Shown: positions 7,853-15,464 of the stretch, one piece after another
Position numbering within the stretch: position 1 is the first letter of the stretch
Layout of the letters: every line of letters begins with the position of its first letter
NCBI GenBank assembly: GCA_963851245.1
Contig: CAWKOH010000003.1
Location: forward strand, 186,001-250,000
DNA length: 64,000 nucleotides
From: CAWKOH01 sp963851245
GTDB lineage: Bacteria > Actinomycetota > Acidimicrobiia > Acidimicrobiales > Palsa-688
Direction: 5' to 3'
Made by a program: the position numbers and the translations under genes
Notes under the pieces: generated by a model
Database searches by the model: none
The model's input: the letters and a program-made list of their open reading frames with translations, nothing else
Told to the model about the DNA's origin: nothing

Positions 7853-9637
7853 ATGACCGGTCCGTCCACCGCAGACGTTCAGGCGGCCTTCTGCGCCGTG
7901 CTCGTGGACGAGTGGGCTCGGGCCGGGGTGACCGAAGCCGTGGTCGCCCCCGGCTCTCGGTCCACGCCGCTGGTCCTCGCCCTTGACGCCGATCCCCGGA
8001 TGCGCGTCCACCTCGTCCTGGACGAGCGGTCGGCCGGCTTCCTGGCCGTCGGGTTGGGGCTGGCGACGCGCCGGCCAGCGGTGGTTGCCACCACGAGCGG
8101 AACCGCATCGGTCGAGCTGCACCCTGCTGTCGTCGAGGCGTTCCATGCCGGCGTGCCGCTCCTGGCGACCACCACCGACCGCCCACCCGAGCTCCACCTG
8201 GTCGGGGCCCCGCAGACCATCGAGCAGGAGGGTCTTTTCGGCCCGGCCGTGCGGTGGGCGGTTTCACCCGGCGTCGCCGACCCGGCCGGTATGAGCAGCT
8301 GGCGGTCGGTCGCCTCCCGCTGCGTGGCCGAGGCTCTCGGTGCCGGCTCCGGCCAGCCCGGGCCAGTCCACCTGAACCTGGCCTTCCGGGAGCCGCTCAT
8401 GGGTTTTGCGGCCCGCGTCAATACGCCCCCCGGCCGCCCCGGCGGGGTACCCTGGCACGCCTACAGGCCGCCCCCCGGCGCCTCGCCGCCCGAGCCGGTA
8501 TTGGATCTGCTGCAATCCCACGTCGGGCAGCGGGGCCTGATCGTGGCCGGGTCCGGCGCGGGGGACCCGGCCCTCCTGCTCGGCCTGGCGGCGCGGCTCG
8601 GCTGGCCCCTTCTCGCAGACAGCCGCTCGGGCTGTCGAGTTCCTTCCTCTCCCTCGGTCCCGGTTATCGGGGCTGCCGATGCTCTGTTGCGGATCCCTTC
8701 TGTTGCGGCCTGGCAGCCGGAGATCATCCTCCGGGCCGGCGCGCCGTGGGCCTCGAAGGTGCTGAACGGTTGGATTGGTGGTTTGCCCGCGAGCGTCCCC
8801 CAACTGCTGCTTGACCCGTCTGGGGTCTGGCGGGACGCGGAGCGGACCGCTTCGCATTTGGTTCGAACCGATCCGGGTGCCCTTCTGGCTGCGGTGGCCG
8901 CCGTACCGGCGCCGGCGAAGGGCGATTCGCCGGGGGAGTGGTGCACGCGGTGGTTCACGGCTCAAGAGGCGGCCGAGGAGGCCCTCGAAGCCAGGCTTCG
9001 ACCGGGGGCGGCATGGGCTCTGAGCGAGCCGGCCGTGGCTCGGGCCGTCCTGGCGGGTCTGCCCGAAGGAGCCCGCCTCCTCACGTCGTCTTCGATGCCC
9101 GTCCGGGATGTGGAGTGGTTCGGGAGGGGGCGCCACGGGGTCGAAGTGGTGGCCAATCGGGGCACCAACGGCATCGACGGAGTGGTGTCCACCGCCACCG
9201 GCCTGGCCCTCGCCGATGGGAGACCCACGGTTGCACTCATCGGCGACCTGGCCTTCCTGTACGACGCCGGCTCTTTGGTCTGGTCGGCGGAACGCGAGCT
9301 GTCCCTCACCTTCATCGTCGTCGACAACGACGGCGGGGGCATCTTCTCCTTCCTGCCGCAGGCCGCCGCCCTCGATGGCCGCCAGTTCGAGCGCTACTGG
9401 GGCACCCCGCATCGGCTCGATATCGGCGATGTTGCCGGGGGCTACGGGATCGAGGTACACCAGATCGCGGACCGCGAGACCCTCGATGCCCTGATCGCGG
9501 GCAGCGCCAAGCCGGGAGTGCGGGTGGGGTTGGTCCGCTCCGACCGGGCGGCCAATGTCGAAATCCACGAGCAGCTGAATGCGTCGGTGGCGCAGGCGGT
9601 TTCGGCGGCGCTGGGGTTGCCGGCGGCCGGCCCCTAA
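7853..9637 (+). CDS. menD: 2-Succinyl-5-enolpyruvyl-6-hydroxy-3-cyclohexene-1-carboxylate synthase
   Basis: A 594-residue thiamine-diphosphate enzyme. The N-terminal pyrimidine-binding domain has VVAPGSRSTPL and DERSAGF with the activating glutamate, then TTSGTAS and TTTDRPPE. The C-terminal cofactor domain has GNDG-like IGDLAFLYDAGSL and VVDNDGGGIFSFLPQ, which binds diphosphate and magnesium. It joins isochorismate and 2-oxoglutarate. Its stop overlaps the convergent menF stop by four bases (CTAA at 9634-9637), leaving no room for a terminator hairpin. Divergent from menH. Confidence 0.95.
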   Translation: MTGPSTADVQAAFCAVLVDEWARAGVTEAVVAPGSRSTPLVLALDADPRMRVHLVLDERSAGFLAVGLGLATRRPAVVATTSGTASVELHPAVVEAFHAGVPLLATTTDRPPELHLVGAPQTIEQEGLFGPAVRWAVSPGVADPAGMSSWRSVASRCVAEALGAGSGQPGPVHLNLAFREPLMGFAARVNTPPGRPGGVPWHAYRPPPGASPPEPVLDLLQSHVGQRGLIVAGSGAGDPALLLGLAARLGWPLLADSRSGCRVPSSPSVPVIGAADALLRIPSVAAWQPEIILRAGAPWASKVLNGWIGGLPASVPQLLLDPSGVWRDAERTASHLVRTDPGALLAAVAAVPAPAKGDSPGEWCTRWFTAQEAAEEALEARLRPGAAWALSEPAVARAVLAGLPEGARLLTSSSMPVRDVEWFGRGRHGVEVVANRGTNGIDGVVSTATGLALADGRPTVALIGDLAFLYDAGSLVWSAERELSLTFIVVDNDGGGIFSFLPQAAALDGRQFERYWGTPHRLDIGDVAGGYGIEVHQIADRETLDALIAGSAKPGVRVGLVRSDRAANVEIHEQLNASVAQAVSAALGLPAAGP

Positions 9638-10881
9638 GGCCGAACCATGGCGGCCAGCAGCGCCTGGAGCTTCAGCTGCGTCTCGGCCAGCTCCTCGGCC
9701 GGATCGGAGCCGGCCACAATACCGTTGCCGGCGTACAGGCGGGCTGAGGCCCCGTCCACCTGGGCGCAGCGGATACCGATAGCCCAGGCGCCGTCGCCGC
9801 AGCGGTCCATCCAGCCGACCGGCCCGGCGTAGAAGCGCCGGTCGAAGCCCTCGACCTTCTGAAGGTAACGGATGGCGGTGTCGGTCGGAGTGCCACCGAC
9901 CGCGGGAGTCGGGTGGACGCGGGCGACCAACTCCAGAGCCGAAGGCTGTCTCTGTCCGGCCGACAGCCGGCCCCGGATGTGGGTTCCAAGGTGCGACACA
10001 TTGCGCAGGCCGACGATCGACGGCTGTCGCGGCACCGTGAGCTCGTCGCACACAGCGGACAGCGCCCCCGTGAGGACGTCAACCACGACCTGGTGCTCGT
10101 GCCTGGCCTTCGTCGAGCTCATCAGCTTCGCGATGTGCGCTTCGTCACCGTGCGCGTCCCCACTGCGGGCCACTGTGCCCGCCAGCGGGTGACTCTCGAT
10201 GCGGTCGCCCACCCGGGATATGAGCAGTTCCGGACTGGCGCCCAGGAATCCGTCGATCGAGAAGATCATGCAGGAGGGGTATAGCGCCGCCAGTCGCTCC
10301 AGGACATCCGAGATGATGAAGGGACGGTTGGCCGCGATGTCGATCCGTCGGGCCAGGACCACCTTGCGAAAGTCGGCGTCCGGCGCCAGCTCGGTGATCG
10401 CGGCGGCGACCATTTCCTTCCACTCGGCCTGTGGCATGGATGAGGTGAGCGTGAACTGGTCCGGCGCCCCGTTCCTACCGGCGAACGATGCAGGTGCGGG
10501 GGACGAGGGTTCTCCCCCTGCCTCGCTGACGATCGTCTCCCAACCCTGCGAGCCGGATCGGCCCATGATGCGCTGCGGAATCACCAGATGACCCGGGGCG
10601 GTCGGGTCGAAGGGCAGGGCGCCGATGGCGACCGGCCCGCAGCCGGGGAGGCCGACCTCGTCGACCGTTTCGATGGCTTCGAGCACGTCGGATACCCGGA
10701 GGACGGAGTCGGGGTCCGAGAGCCCATTGGGAAGCTCCAGGCTGGCGGCTACGCCGGAGCCGGCGAGTCCGCCGTGTTCGTCCCGCCAGAGCAGCCCTTG
10801 ATCTCCTGCCTCGGCCAGCAAGTCGGGCGGCTGGCCCAGGGCCACAGTCCGGGCTACGAGGCGGGTCCGCTGGGAGCTCAA
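9634..10881 (-). CDS. menF: Isochorismate synthase
   Basis: A chorismate-binding enzyme of about 415 residues. The C-terminal catalytic part reads FRKVVLARR, LGASPELLI, HPLAGTVARSG, DEAHIAKLMSS, KARHEHQVVVD, HLGTHIRGRL, HPTPAVGGTPT, FYAGPVGWMD and YAGNGIVAGSDP, which is standard for MenF/EntC. It converts chorismate to isochorismate, the first menaquinone step. The frame is open upstream, but TTG at 10881-10879 overlaps the menG stop as TTGA and is preceded by a run of five or more G about six bases away. That makes translational coupling to menG likely. Convergent and four-base overlapping with menD. Confidence 0.92.
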   Translation of the reverse strand: MSSQRTRLVARTVALGQPPDLLAEAGDQGLLWRDEHGGLAGSGVAASLELPNGLSDPDSVLRVSDVLEAIETVDEVGLPGCGPVAIGALPFDPTAPGHLVIPQRIMGRSGSQGWETIVSEAGGEPSSPAPASFAGRNGAPDQFTLTSSMPQAEWKEMVAAAITELAPDADFRKVVLARRIDIAANRPFIISDVLERLAALYPSCMIFSIDGFLGASPELLISRVGDRIESHPLAGTVARSGDAHGDEAHIAKLMSSTKARHEHQVVVDVLTGALSAVCDELTVPRQPSIVGLRNVSHLGTHIRGRLSAGQRQPSALELVARVHPTPAVGGTPTDTAIRYLQKVEGFDRRFYAGPVGWMDRCGDGAWAIGIRCAQVDGASARLYAGNGIVAGSDPAEELAETQLKLQALLAAMVRP

Positions 10882-11597
10882 CCGGGCCCCCCGCCCCGGG
10901 TGGCGGTGATCAGCTGAGTGATACCGCCGGAGAGCAGTCGGCGCTCGACGGCGTCGAAGCCGGCCCGCCGGAGCTGGTTCAGCATCTCTTCCCCGGGTGG
11001 CAGGTAAGCCACCGACCGGGGCAGGTAACGGTAGGCCTCGCCATCCGATAGCACCCCGCCGATGAGCGGCACGACCCGCCCGAAGTAGACCGAGTGGCCG
11101 GCCCGCATGACCGGATTGGAGGGCGACGAAACGTCGAGCAGGGCGATCCGCCCTCCGGGCCGGATGACCCTGGCCAGTTCCGAGAAGACCGGCGGCAAGG
11201 CCACGAAGTTCCTGAGGGCGAACCCGCTCACGGCGCCGTCGAAACGGGCCGTAGCCAGCGGGAGTTGCAGAGCGTCGGCTTGAAGCAGAGGGGCCGAGGA
11301 CCGGGCGTGGGCCAGCATTCCCAGGGACATGTCCACCCCTAAGGCCCGGTAGCCGGATGCGGTCAGGTCCCCGCAGAGGTCGCCGGTGCCACATCCCACG
11401 TCGACCACCTGGCTTCCCGGCCCGAGGCCCAGGGCTCTCACTGCCGCCCGGCGCCAGCGGCGGTCCAGCCCGAAGGTCATGATCCGGTTGACCAGGTCGT
11501 AGCGCGGTGCGATGTGATCGAACATGGCCCGGACGGCCGTGGCCTTGGCTTCCCCTTCGGGAAGCGGGGTGGTCTCGATGTCCGTGCGAGTGCTCAG
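10878..11597 (-). CDS. menG: Demethylmenaquinone methyltransferase
   Basis: A class I SAM methyltransferase of about 239 residues in the UbiE/MenG family. It shows MFDHIAPRYDLVNRIMTFG, WRRAAV, the SAM site VVDVGCGTGDL, SGFALRNF, the post-motif GGRIALLDVS, and the family tail YRYLPRSVAYLPPGEEM. It adds the last methyl group of menaquinone. The start is uncertain: the best fit to family length is CTG at 11597-11595, overlapping the upstream hydratase stop as CTGA. The first ATG in frame is about 25 codons inside, at MFDH, and would lose an N-terminal helix. It heads the menG-menF pair. Confidence 0.88.
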   Translation of the reverse strand: MSTRTDIETTPLPEGEAKATAVRAMFDHIAPRYDLVNRIMTFGLDRRWRRAAVRALGLGPGSQVVDVGCGTGDLCGDLTASGYRALGVDMSLGMLAHARSSAPLLQADALQLPLATARFDGAVSGFALRNFVALPPVFSELARVIRPGGRIALLDVSSPSNPVMRAGHSVYFGRVVPLIGGVLSDGEAYRYLPRSVAYLPPGEEMLNQLRRAGFDAVERRLLSGGITQLITATRGGGPG

Positions 11598-12049
11598 GAG
11601 TAGTACCGGAAGAGGATTTCGGCGACGCACACCGGCTTGCTGGCGCCTTCGACCTCGAACGTCGTGGTGAGTGTGACCTGGACGCCACCGCTCACGTCCT
11701 CGACATGATCGAGCTGCACTCCGGCTCGCACCTTGGATCCGACCGGGACCGGGGCGGGGAAGCGGAGCTTGTTGAGCCCGTAGTTCACGGCCATCGTGAT
11801 CCCGGAGACTTCCAGGATCTCCGACAGCAGGGCCGGGGTGAGGGACAGGGTGAGGTATCCATGAGCGATCGGTCCGCCGAAAGGCCCCGCTTTGGCCCGC
11901 TCGATGTCCACGTGTATCCACTGGTGATCGCCGGTGGCGTCTGCGAACAGGTTGACCTGCTCCTGGGTCACCTCGTGCCACTCGCTGTAACCCAGATGGT
12001 CACCGACGCTCTGCTTGAGGCCGGCGATCCCGTCGATCCTGGTTGTCAT
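11594..12049 (-). CDS. MaoC-like (R)-specific enoyl-CoA hydratase-type protein
   Basis: A 151-residue single hot-dog-fold protein. The hydratase motif FADATGDHQWIHVD holds the catalytic pair Asp41 and His46. It continues with GPFGGPIAHGYLTLSL and the tail VCVAEILFRYY, typical of stand-alone MaoC dehydratases that hydrate trans-2-enoyl-CoA. The physiological substrate cannot be read from sequence. It lies immediately upstream of menG, overlapping its putative start by four bases, but no direct role in menaquinone synthesis is known for such proteins, so the link may be only transcriptional. Confidence 0.85.
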   Translation of the reverse strand: MTTRIDGIAGLKQSVGDHLGYSEWHEVTQEQVNLFADATGDHQWIHVDIERAKAGPFGGPIAHGYLTLSLTPALLSEILEVSGITMAVNYGLNKLRFPAPVPVGSKVRAGVQLDHVEDVSGGVQVTLTTTFEVEGASKPVCVAEILFRYYS

Positions 12050-12073
12050 GCCAGCAGGCTAGGCCAGGGCCGT

Positions 12074-12427
12074 TTACTTAAACCAGATGCGGCGGTAGGC
12101 CCGGCTTTGAGGGTGCAGAAGCAGGGCGACCAGGGCCCCGTAGAAGAGCAGGCTGAATAGCGACACGAACGAGAAGTGGTAAATGAGGAAGGCGACCGTC
12201 AGCACCGCCAGGACCAGTCCCAGCCAGTAGCCCCACTTCTTCTCGTTGGCGACGCCCCAGCCGGCCGCCACGGGCCCGATGACCAGGAGAACCAGGAAGG
12301 CGAGGCTGTAGGGCGAGGTGAGATACCCCAGCAGAGCCCACCCGGCGTTCACGTACATCAGGAGCGTCGCCATCATCAGGGTCTGCGGCTGCGTCTTGTC
12401 GAGCCAACGATTTGAGGGCATGGCCAT
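12074..12427 (-). CDS. Small four-helix membrane protein of unknown function
   Basis: A 117-residue protein with four hydrophobic spans at about residues 18-38, 41-61, 67-86 and 88-105, separated by very short loops. The N-terminus is MAMPSNRWLDKTQPQ and the C-terminal end basic (SRAYRRIWFK), so both ends are probably cytoplasmic. I do not recognise a family. Its ATG overlaps the rlmN stop as TGATG, so it is probably translated by coupling; a second ATG two codons on is an alternative start. An integral inner-membrane location is the only safe statement. Confidence 0.7.
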   Translation of the reverse strand: MAMPSNRWLDKTQPQTLMMATLLMYVNAGWALLGYLTSPYSLAFLVLLVIGPVAAGWGVANEKKWGYWLGLVLAVLTVAFLIYHFSFVSLFSLLFYGALVALLLHPQSRAYRRIWFK

Positions 12428-13536
12428 CAGTTTGGCGCTGATCGACGGCTAGGAGGCGGCGGGATGAAATCGCCGCCATCCGGCCCGCCCGTGAGGACGG
12501 ACCTGGCGGCCAGCTGGCCGCATGCGGCGTCGATGTCGGTGCCACGGTTCTGCCGCACGGTGGCGTTCACCCCCAGTCGCCCGAGGCTGTCCCGAAAGGC
12601 CCTGACTCCAACCCGGCTGGTGCCGCGCACGGAGTAGCCGGGCGTGGGGTTGAGGGGGATGAGGTTCACGTGGGCGCCCAGGGGACGGGCCAGCTCCGAC
12701 AGCTCGCGGGCGTCGACGGGGCGGTCATTGACTCCCGCGATAAGCGCCCATTCGAAGCTGAGGCGGCGCCCCTTGGCTGCCTGATACTGGCGGCAAGCTT
12801 CCATCAGCATCGCCAACGGGTAGCGCTTGTTCAGAGGCACCAGGCTGTTGCGGAGGGCGTCATTGGCCGCATGCAGCGACACCGCCACGTTGACCGGAAG
12901 GTCCTCGCGGGCCAGGCGGCGGATACCCGGGACCACCCCGACGGTGGAGATGGTGAGATGCCGGGCGGACAGGCCGATTTCAGCGTGGATCCGGGTGACG
13001 GCATCCCAGACCCGCTCGTAGTTGGCCAGCGGTTCGCCCATTCCCATGAAGACCACGTTGGACAGATGGTCCGGTTCGGCCGCCCGCCGAGCCATCACTA
13101 CCTGTTCCACGATCTCGCCTGCTGTCAGGTGACGGTTGAAGCCCGACTGGCCGGTGGCGCAGAACGAACAAGCCATAGCGCAGCCGGCCTGGCTGGACAC
13201 GCACACGGTGGCTCGCCGGGGATAGCGCATCAGGACCGTCTCCACCTGGCTTCCGTCAGACAGACGCCACAGCCACTTGACCGTCCTGGAGCCTGGTGAC
13301 CTCGACTCGGCGGCGAGCTGCAGCCCGGCCGGCAACGCCCCATCCAGGCGGGTTCGCAAGTCCCGGGGCAGGTCGGTCATCTCGGCCGGGCGCCGGCCCC
13401 GCTCGTAGAGGCCTCGCCAGACCTGGTCGACTCTGTAGCGGGGCTGATCCGCCAGGATTACGGCCAGATCCTCCCGGCTGGCGTCATACACCCCCGCCAC
13501 AACTCCGGCGAGCCCCCCGGGCCTACCGCCGGCCAT
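12427..13536 (-). CDS. rlmN: 23S rRNA (adenine2503-C2)-methyltransferase
   Basis: A 369-residue radical-SAM enzyme. The cluster-binding motif CxxxCxxC is CAMACSFC with Cys119, Cys123 and Cys126. GMGEPLANYE and TISTVGVVPGI are diagnostic, and the second catalytic cysteine lies near residue 346 in DIDAACGQL. It methylates C2 of A2503 in 23S rRNA, and in many bacteria A37 of some tRNAs. Translation of the next gene overlaps its stop. The upstream neighbour is the frameshifted mshD, 28 bases away. Confidence 0.95.
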   Translation of the reverse strand: MAGGRPGGLAGVVAGVYDASREDLAVILADQPRYRVDQVWRGLYERGRRPAEMTDLPRDLRTRLDGALPAGLQLAAESRSPGSRTVKWLWRLSDGSQVETVLMRYPRRATVCVSSQAGCAMACSFCATGQSGFNRHLTAGEIVEQVVMARRAAEPDHLSNVVFMGMGEPLANYERVWDAVTRIHAEIGLSARHLTISTVGVVPGIRRLAREDLPVNVAVSLHAANDALRNSLVPLNKRYPLAMLMEACRQYQAAKGRRLSFEWALIAGVNDRPVDARELSELARPLGAHVNLIPLNPTPGYSVRGTSRVGVRAFRDSLGRLGVNATVRQNRGTDIDAACGQLAARSVLTGGPDGGDFIPPPPSRRSAPN

Positions 13537-13564
13537 GGCTCCGGACCGCGCTCCGCCTCTCCTT

Positions 13565-14501
13565 TCACACCCGGGCCTGGACGTCTCCCACGTAGGCCTG
13601 GTCCAGGTGATTGATGACGAAGCCCAGGTCGACGTAGAGCTTGACGGCCCGGGCGTTGTCGGCGTCCACGTAGAGCATTCCCAATCGGAGGCCGCGCCCG
13701 AACAGGTAGTCGAGCCCGGCGATCACCAGTTGGCGGCCGAGTCCGGGGACGGGGATCTTCGGTTCCGGATCCACTGCTATCACATAGATTTCGCCGAGCG
13801 GCGGGTCCACGCTGGCGTGGATCTTGGTCCAGCAGAAGCCATCGAGCATGGCCATCCGTGTCGTCGTGCAGTAGGAACCCGGCCGGATCGAACCAGGGCT
13901 CGGCTTCCCGCTGCTTCAGGGTGGCCAGGTCCCAACCGCCCTGTTCGGGGTGCCAGTGGAAGGCCCGGTTGTTCACCTCCAACCAGGCTTCCTCGTCTGA
14001 GCCGACCCGGAACGGTCGGGTGGTGAGGGGCGGCCCGTCAGGGCGGAGGGTCTCTTCCACCGGCAGAGCCCGGCGCATCTGGTAGAGCACCCGGCCGGGG
14101 GTGAGGCCGATGGCTCGGGCGATCCGGTCGTGCTCCGGGCGGGGCTGGTTGACCCACATGTGAACGTGGCCGCCCCCCTCTGAGGCGATTATGGACGCAG
14201 CGTGCTTGACCAGGTCCAAGCCGATGGTATTTCCCGGGATGCGGTGGTGGGGGTCCACCACGAACTCCAGGGCCCAGCTGCCCGAACCCCGGGAAACCTG
14301 CGCGTACCCCACCGGATGGTCGTGCCCATCCTCCCAGGCGACCAGGCCGGCGAAGCCCTCCCGGCCCCCTTGCACCAGGTCCAGCCAGGCGTGTTCATCC
14401 AAAGGGGCGTGGGCATCCGCGTCCGTCGCCGCCTGCAGCAAACCGCGCACGGCTTCGATGTCCCCACCGCCCATCTGTCTCTTGACCTCGATCCGGTGCA
14501 C
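13565..14501 (-). pseudogene. mshD: Mycothiol synthase, interrupted by one frameshift
   Basis: Two GNAT (N-acetyltransferase) domains as in MshD. The first frame encodes residues 1 to about 215, with CoA-site segments (ALEFVVDPHHRIPG) and the family block NNRAFHWHPEQGGW and WFDPAGFLLHDDTDG. The reading frame then breaks at about 13850-13853 in a GGCC run. Dropping one C joins it to a second frame, MLDGFCWTKIHA, GEIYVIAVDP, GLGRQL, LYVDADNARAVKLY, ending at 13565. Family members read straight through this point, so this is either a sequencing indel or a fresh null mutation. The intact enzyme acetylates Cys-GlcN-Ins to mycothiol, the actinobacterial glutathione analogue. GTG at 14501 is the likely start. 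Confidence 0.85.
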
Positions 14502-14562
14502 CGAGCGCAGGGTACCGGGCTCGGAAGCCCCTCGCGGCGGGCCGGGTATCTACGCTGTGCTG

Positions 14563-15264
14563 ATGGTCAGGCCCAGATCACCCAAAGGACGGGCACGCGA
14601 GACGGCCGCCCGACTCGCCATCGAGTATCCGGGCTCGGCCAAGGACCTCTGCGAACTCGACTTCGAGACTCCGTTCCAGTTGTTGATCGCAACCGTGCTG
14701 TCGGCACAGACCACCGACGACCGCGTGAACCAGGTCACCCCGTCGGTGTTCAAGCGATATCCGACGCCTGGTGATCTGAGCGCGGCCGACCCGGCCGAGC
14801 TCGAGGAGCTGATTCATTCGACGGGGTTCTTCCGGTCCAAAGCCAAGAGCCTGATCGGGCTGGGCCGTGCTCTGGACGAGCGATTCGACGGTCAAGTGCC
14901 GCCCGTTATGGAGGATCTGGTCACCGTCCCCGGAGTCGGGCGCAAGACGGCGAACGTGGTACTGAGCGTGGGCTTCGGGATTCCGGGCTTCCCCGTGGAC
15001 ACCCATGTCACCCGCCTGTCCAAGCTGCTCGGCCTGACGACTTCGACCGACCCGGTACACATAGAGACCGATGTTTGCGCCCTGGTACCACCGGCGGCGT
15101 GGGGGCCGCTCAGCCTCCAGATGATTCTTCACGGGCGCCGCGTCTGCATCGCCCGACGGCCCCGGTGCGCTGAGTGCGTGCTGGCCGACTTCTGCCCGTC
15201 GTCCCAGGCGCCAACCCGCCGGCCCCCCGTTCGAACAGCCGGGCCCCCTATCGAGACGGCCTAG
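14563..15264 (+). CDS. nth: Endonuclease III
   Basis: A 233-residue base-excision repair glycosylase/AP lyase. The helix-hairpin-helix VPGVGRKTANVV holds the catalytic Lys128, and FPVDTHVTRLS holds the catalytic Asp146. The iron-sulfur cluster ligands are Cys195, Cys202, Cys205 and Cys211 with normal spacing. It removes oxidised pyrimidines from DNA. I chose ATG at 14563 because the open frame upstream runs antisense through mshD. It is divergent from mshD; its TAG overlaps the convergent small gene's stop by four bases (CTAG). Confidence 0.93.
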   Translation: MVRPRSPKGRARETAARLAIEYPGSAKDLCELDFETPFQLLIATVLSAQTTDDRVNQVTPSVFKRYPTPGDLSAADPAELEELIHSTGFFRSKAKSLIGLGRALDERFDGQVPPVMEDLVTVPGVGRKTANVVLSVGFGIPGFPVDTHVTRLSKLLGLTTSTDPVHIETDVCALVPPAAWGPLSLQMILHGRRVCIARRPRCAECVLADFCPSSQAPTRRPPVRTAGPPIETA

Positions 15265-15452
15265 GAGGACTCCAGATCGAGGATCCGGCTCAGCCGCCGC
15301 TGGGCCGACCGCAGTGTTCGCTCGACTTCGTACAGCTCAGGACCGACTAGGTCACGATCGGGTCCGAGAAGCTCCTCGGCGATGGCGGTGACCCGCGACA
15401 GCAACTCCTCGAGGCGGGTTGCCACGGAACTCAGTTCGGCGCGAGTGGTCAT
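15261..15452 (-). CDS. Small coiled-coil protein of unknown function
   Basis: A 63-residue, charged, helical protein (RLEELLSRVTAIAEELLG, then VERTLRSAQRRLSRILDLE) with heptad-like leucine spacing over most of its length. No family is recognised. It shares a four-base stop overlap with nth and its start is 12 bases from hisD, so it must use a very short or leaderless transcript. Amino-acid composition and position make it likely to be a real gene, but function is unknown. Confidence 0.55.
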   Translation of the reverse strand: MTTRAELSSVATRLEELLSRVTAIAEELLGPDRDLVGPELYEVERTLRSAQRRLSRILDLESS

Positions 15453-15464
15453 ACAGGTACCATC

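Noticed and set aside
8264..10051. Large minus-strand open frame of 595 codons over menD
   Set aside because: It has no recognisable domain and Arg/Gly/Pro-rich composition; menD on the plus strand is fully supported.
15453..15464. Attenuator or T-box leader for the his operon
   Set aside because: Only 12 bases lie between the divergent gene and hisD, so a leader peptide or T-box cannot fit upstream of the ATG.
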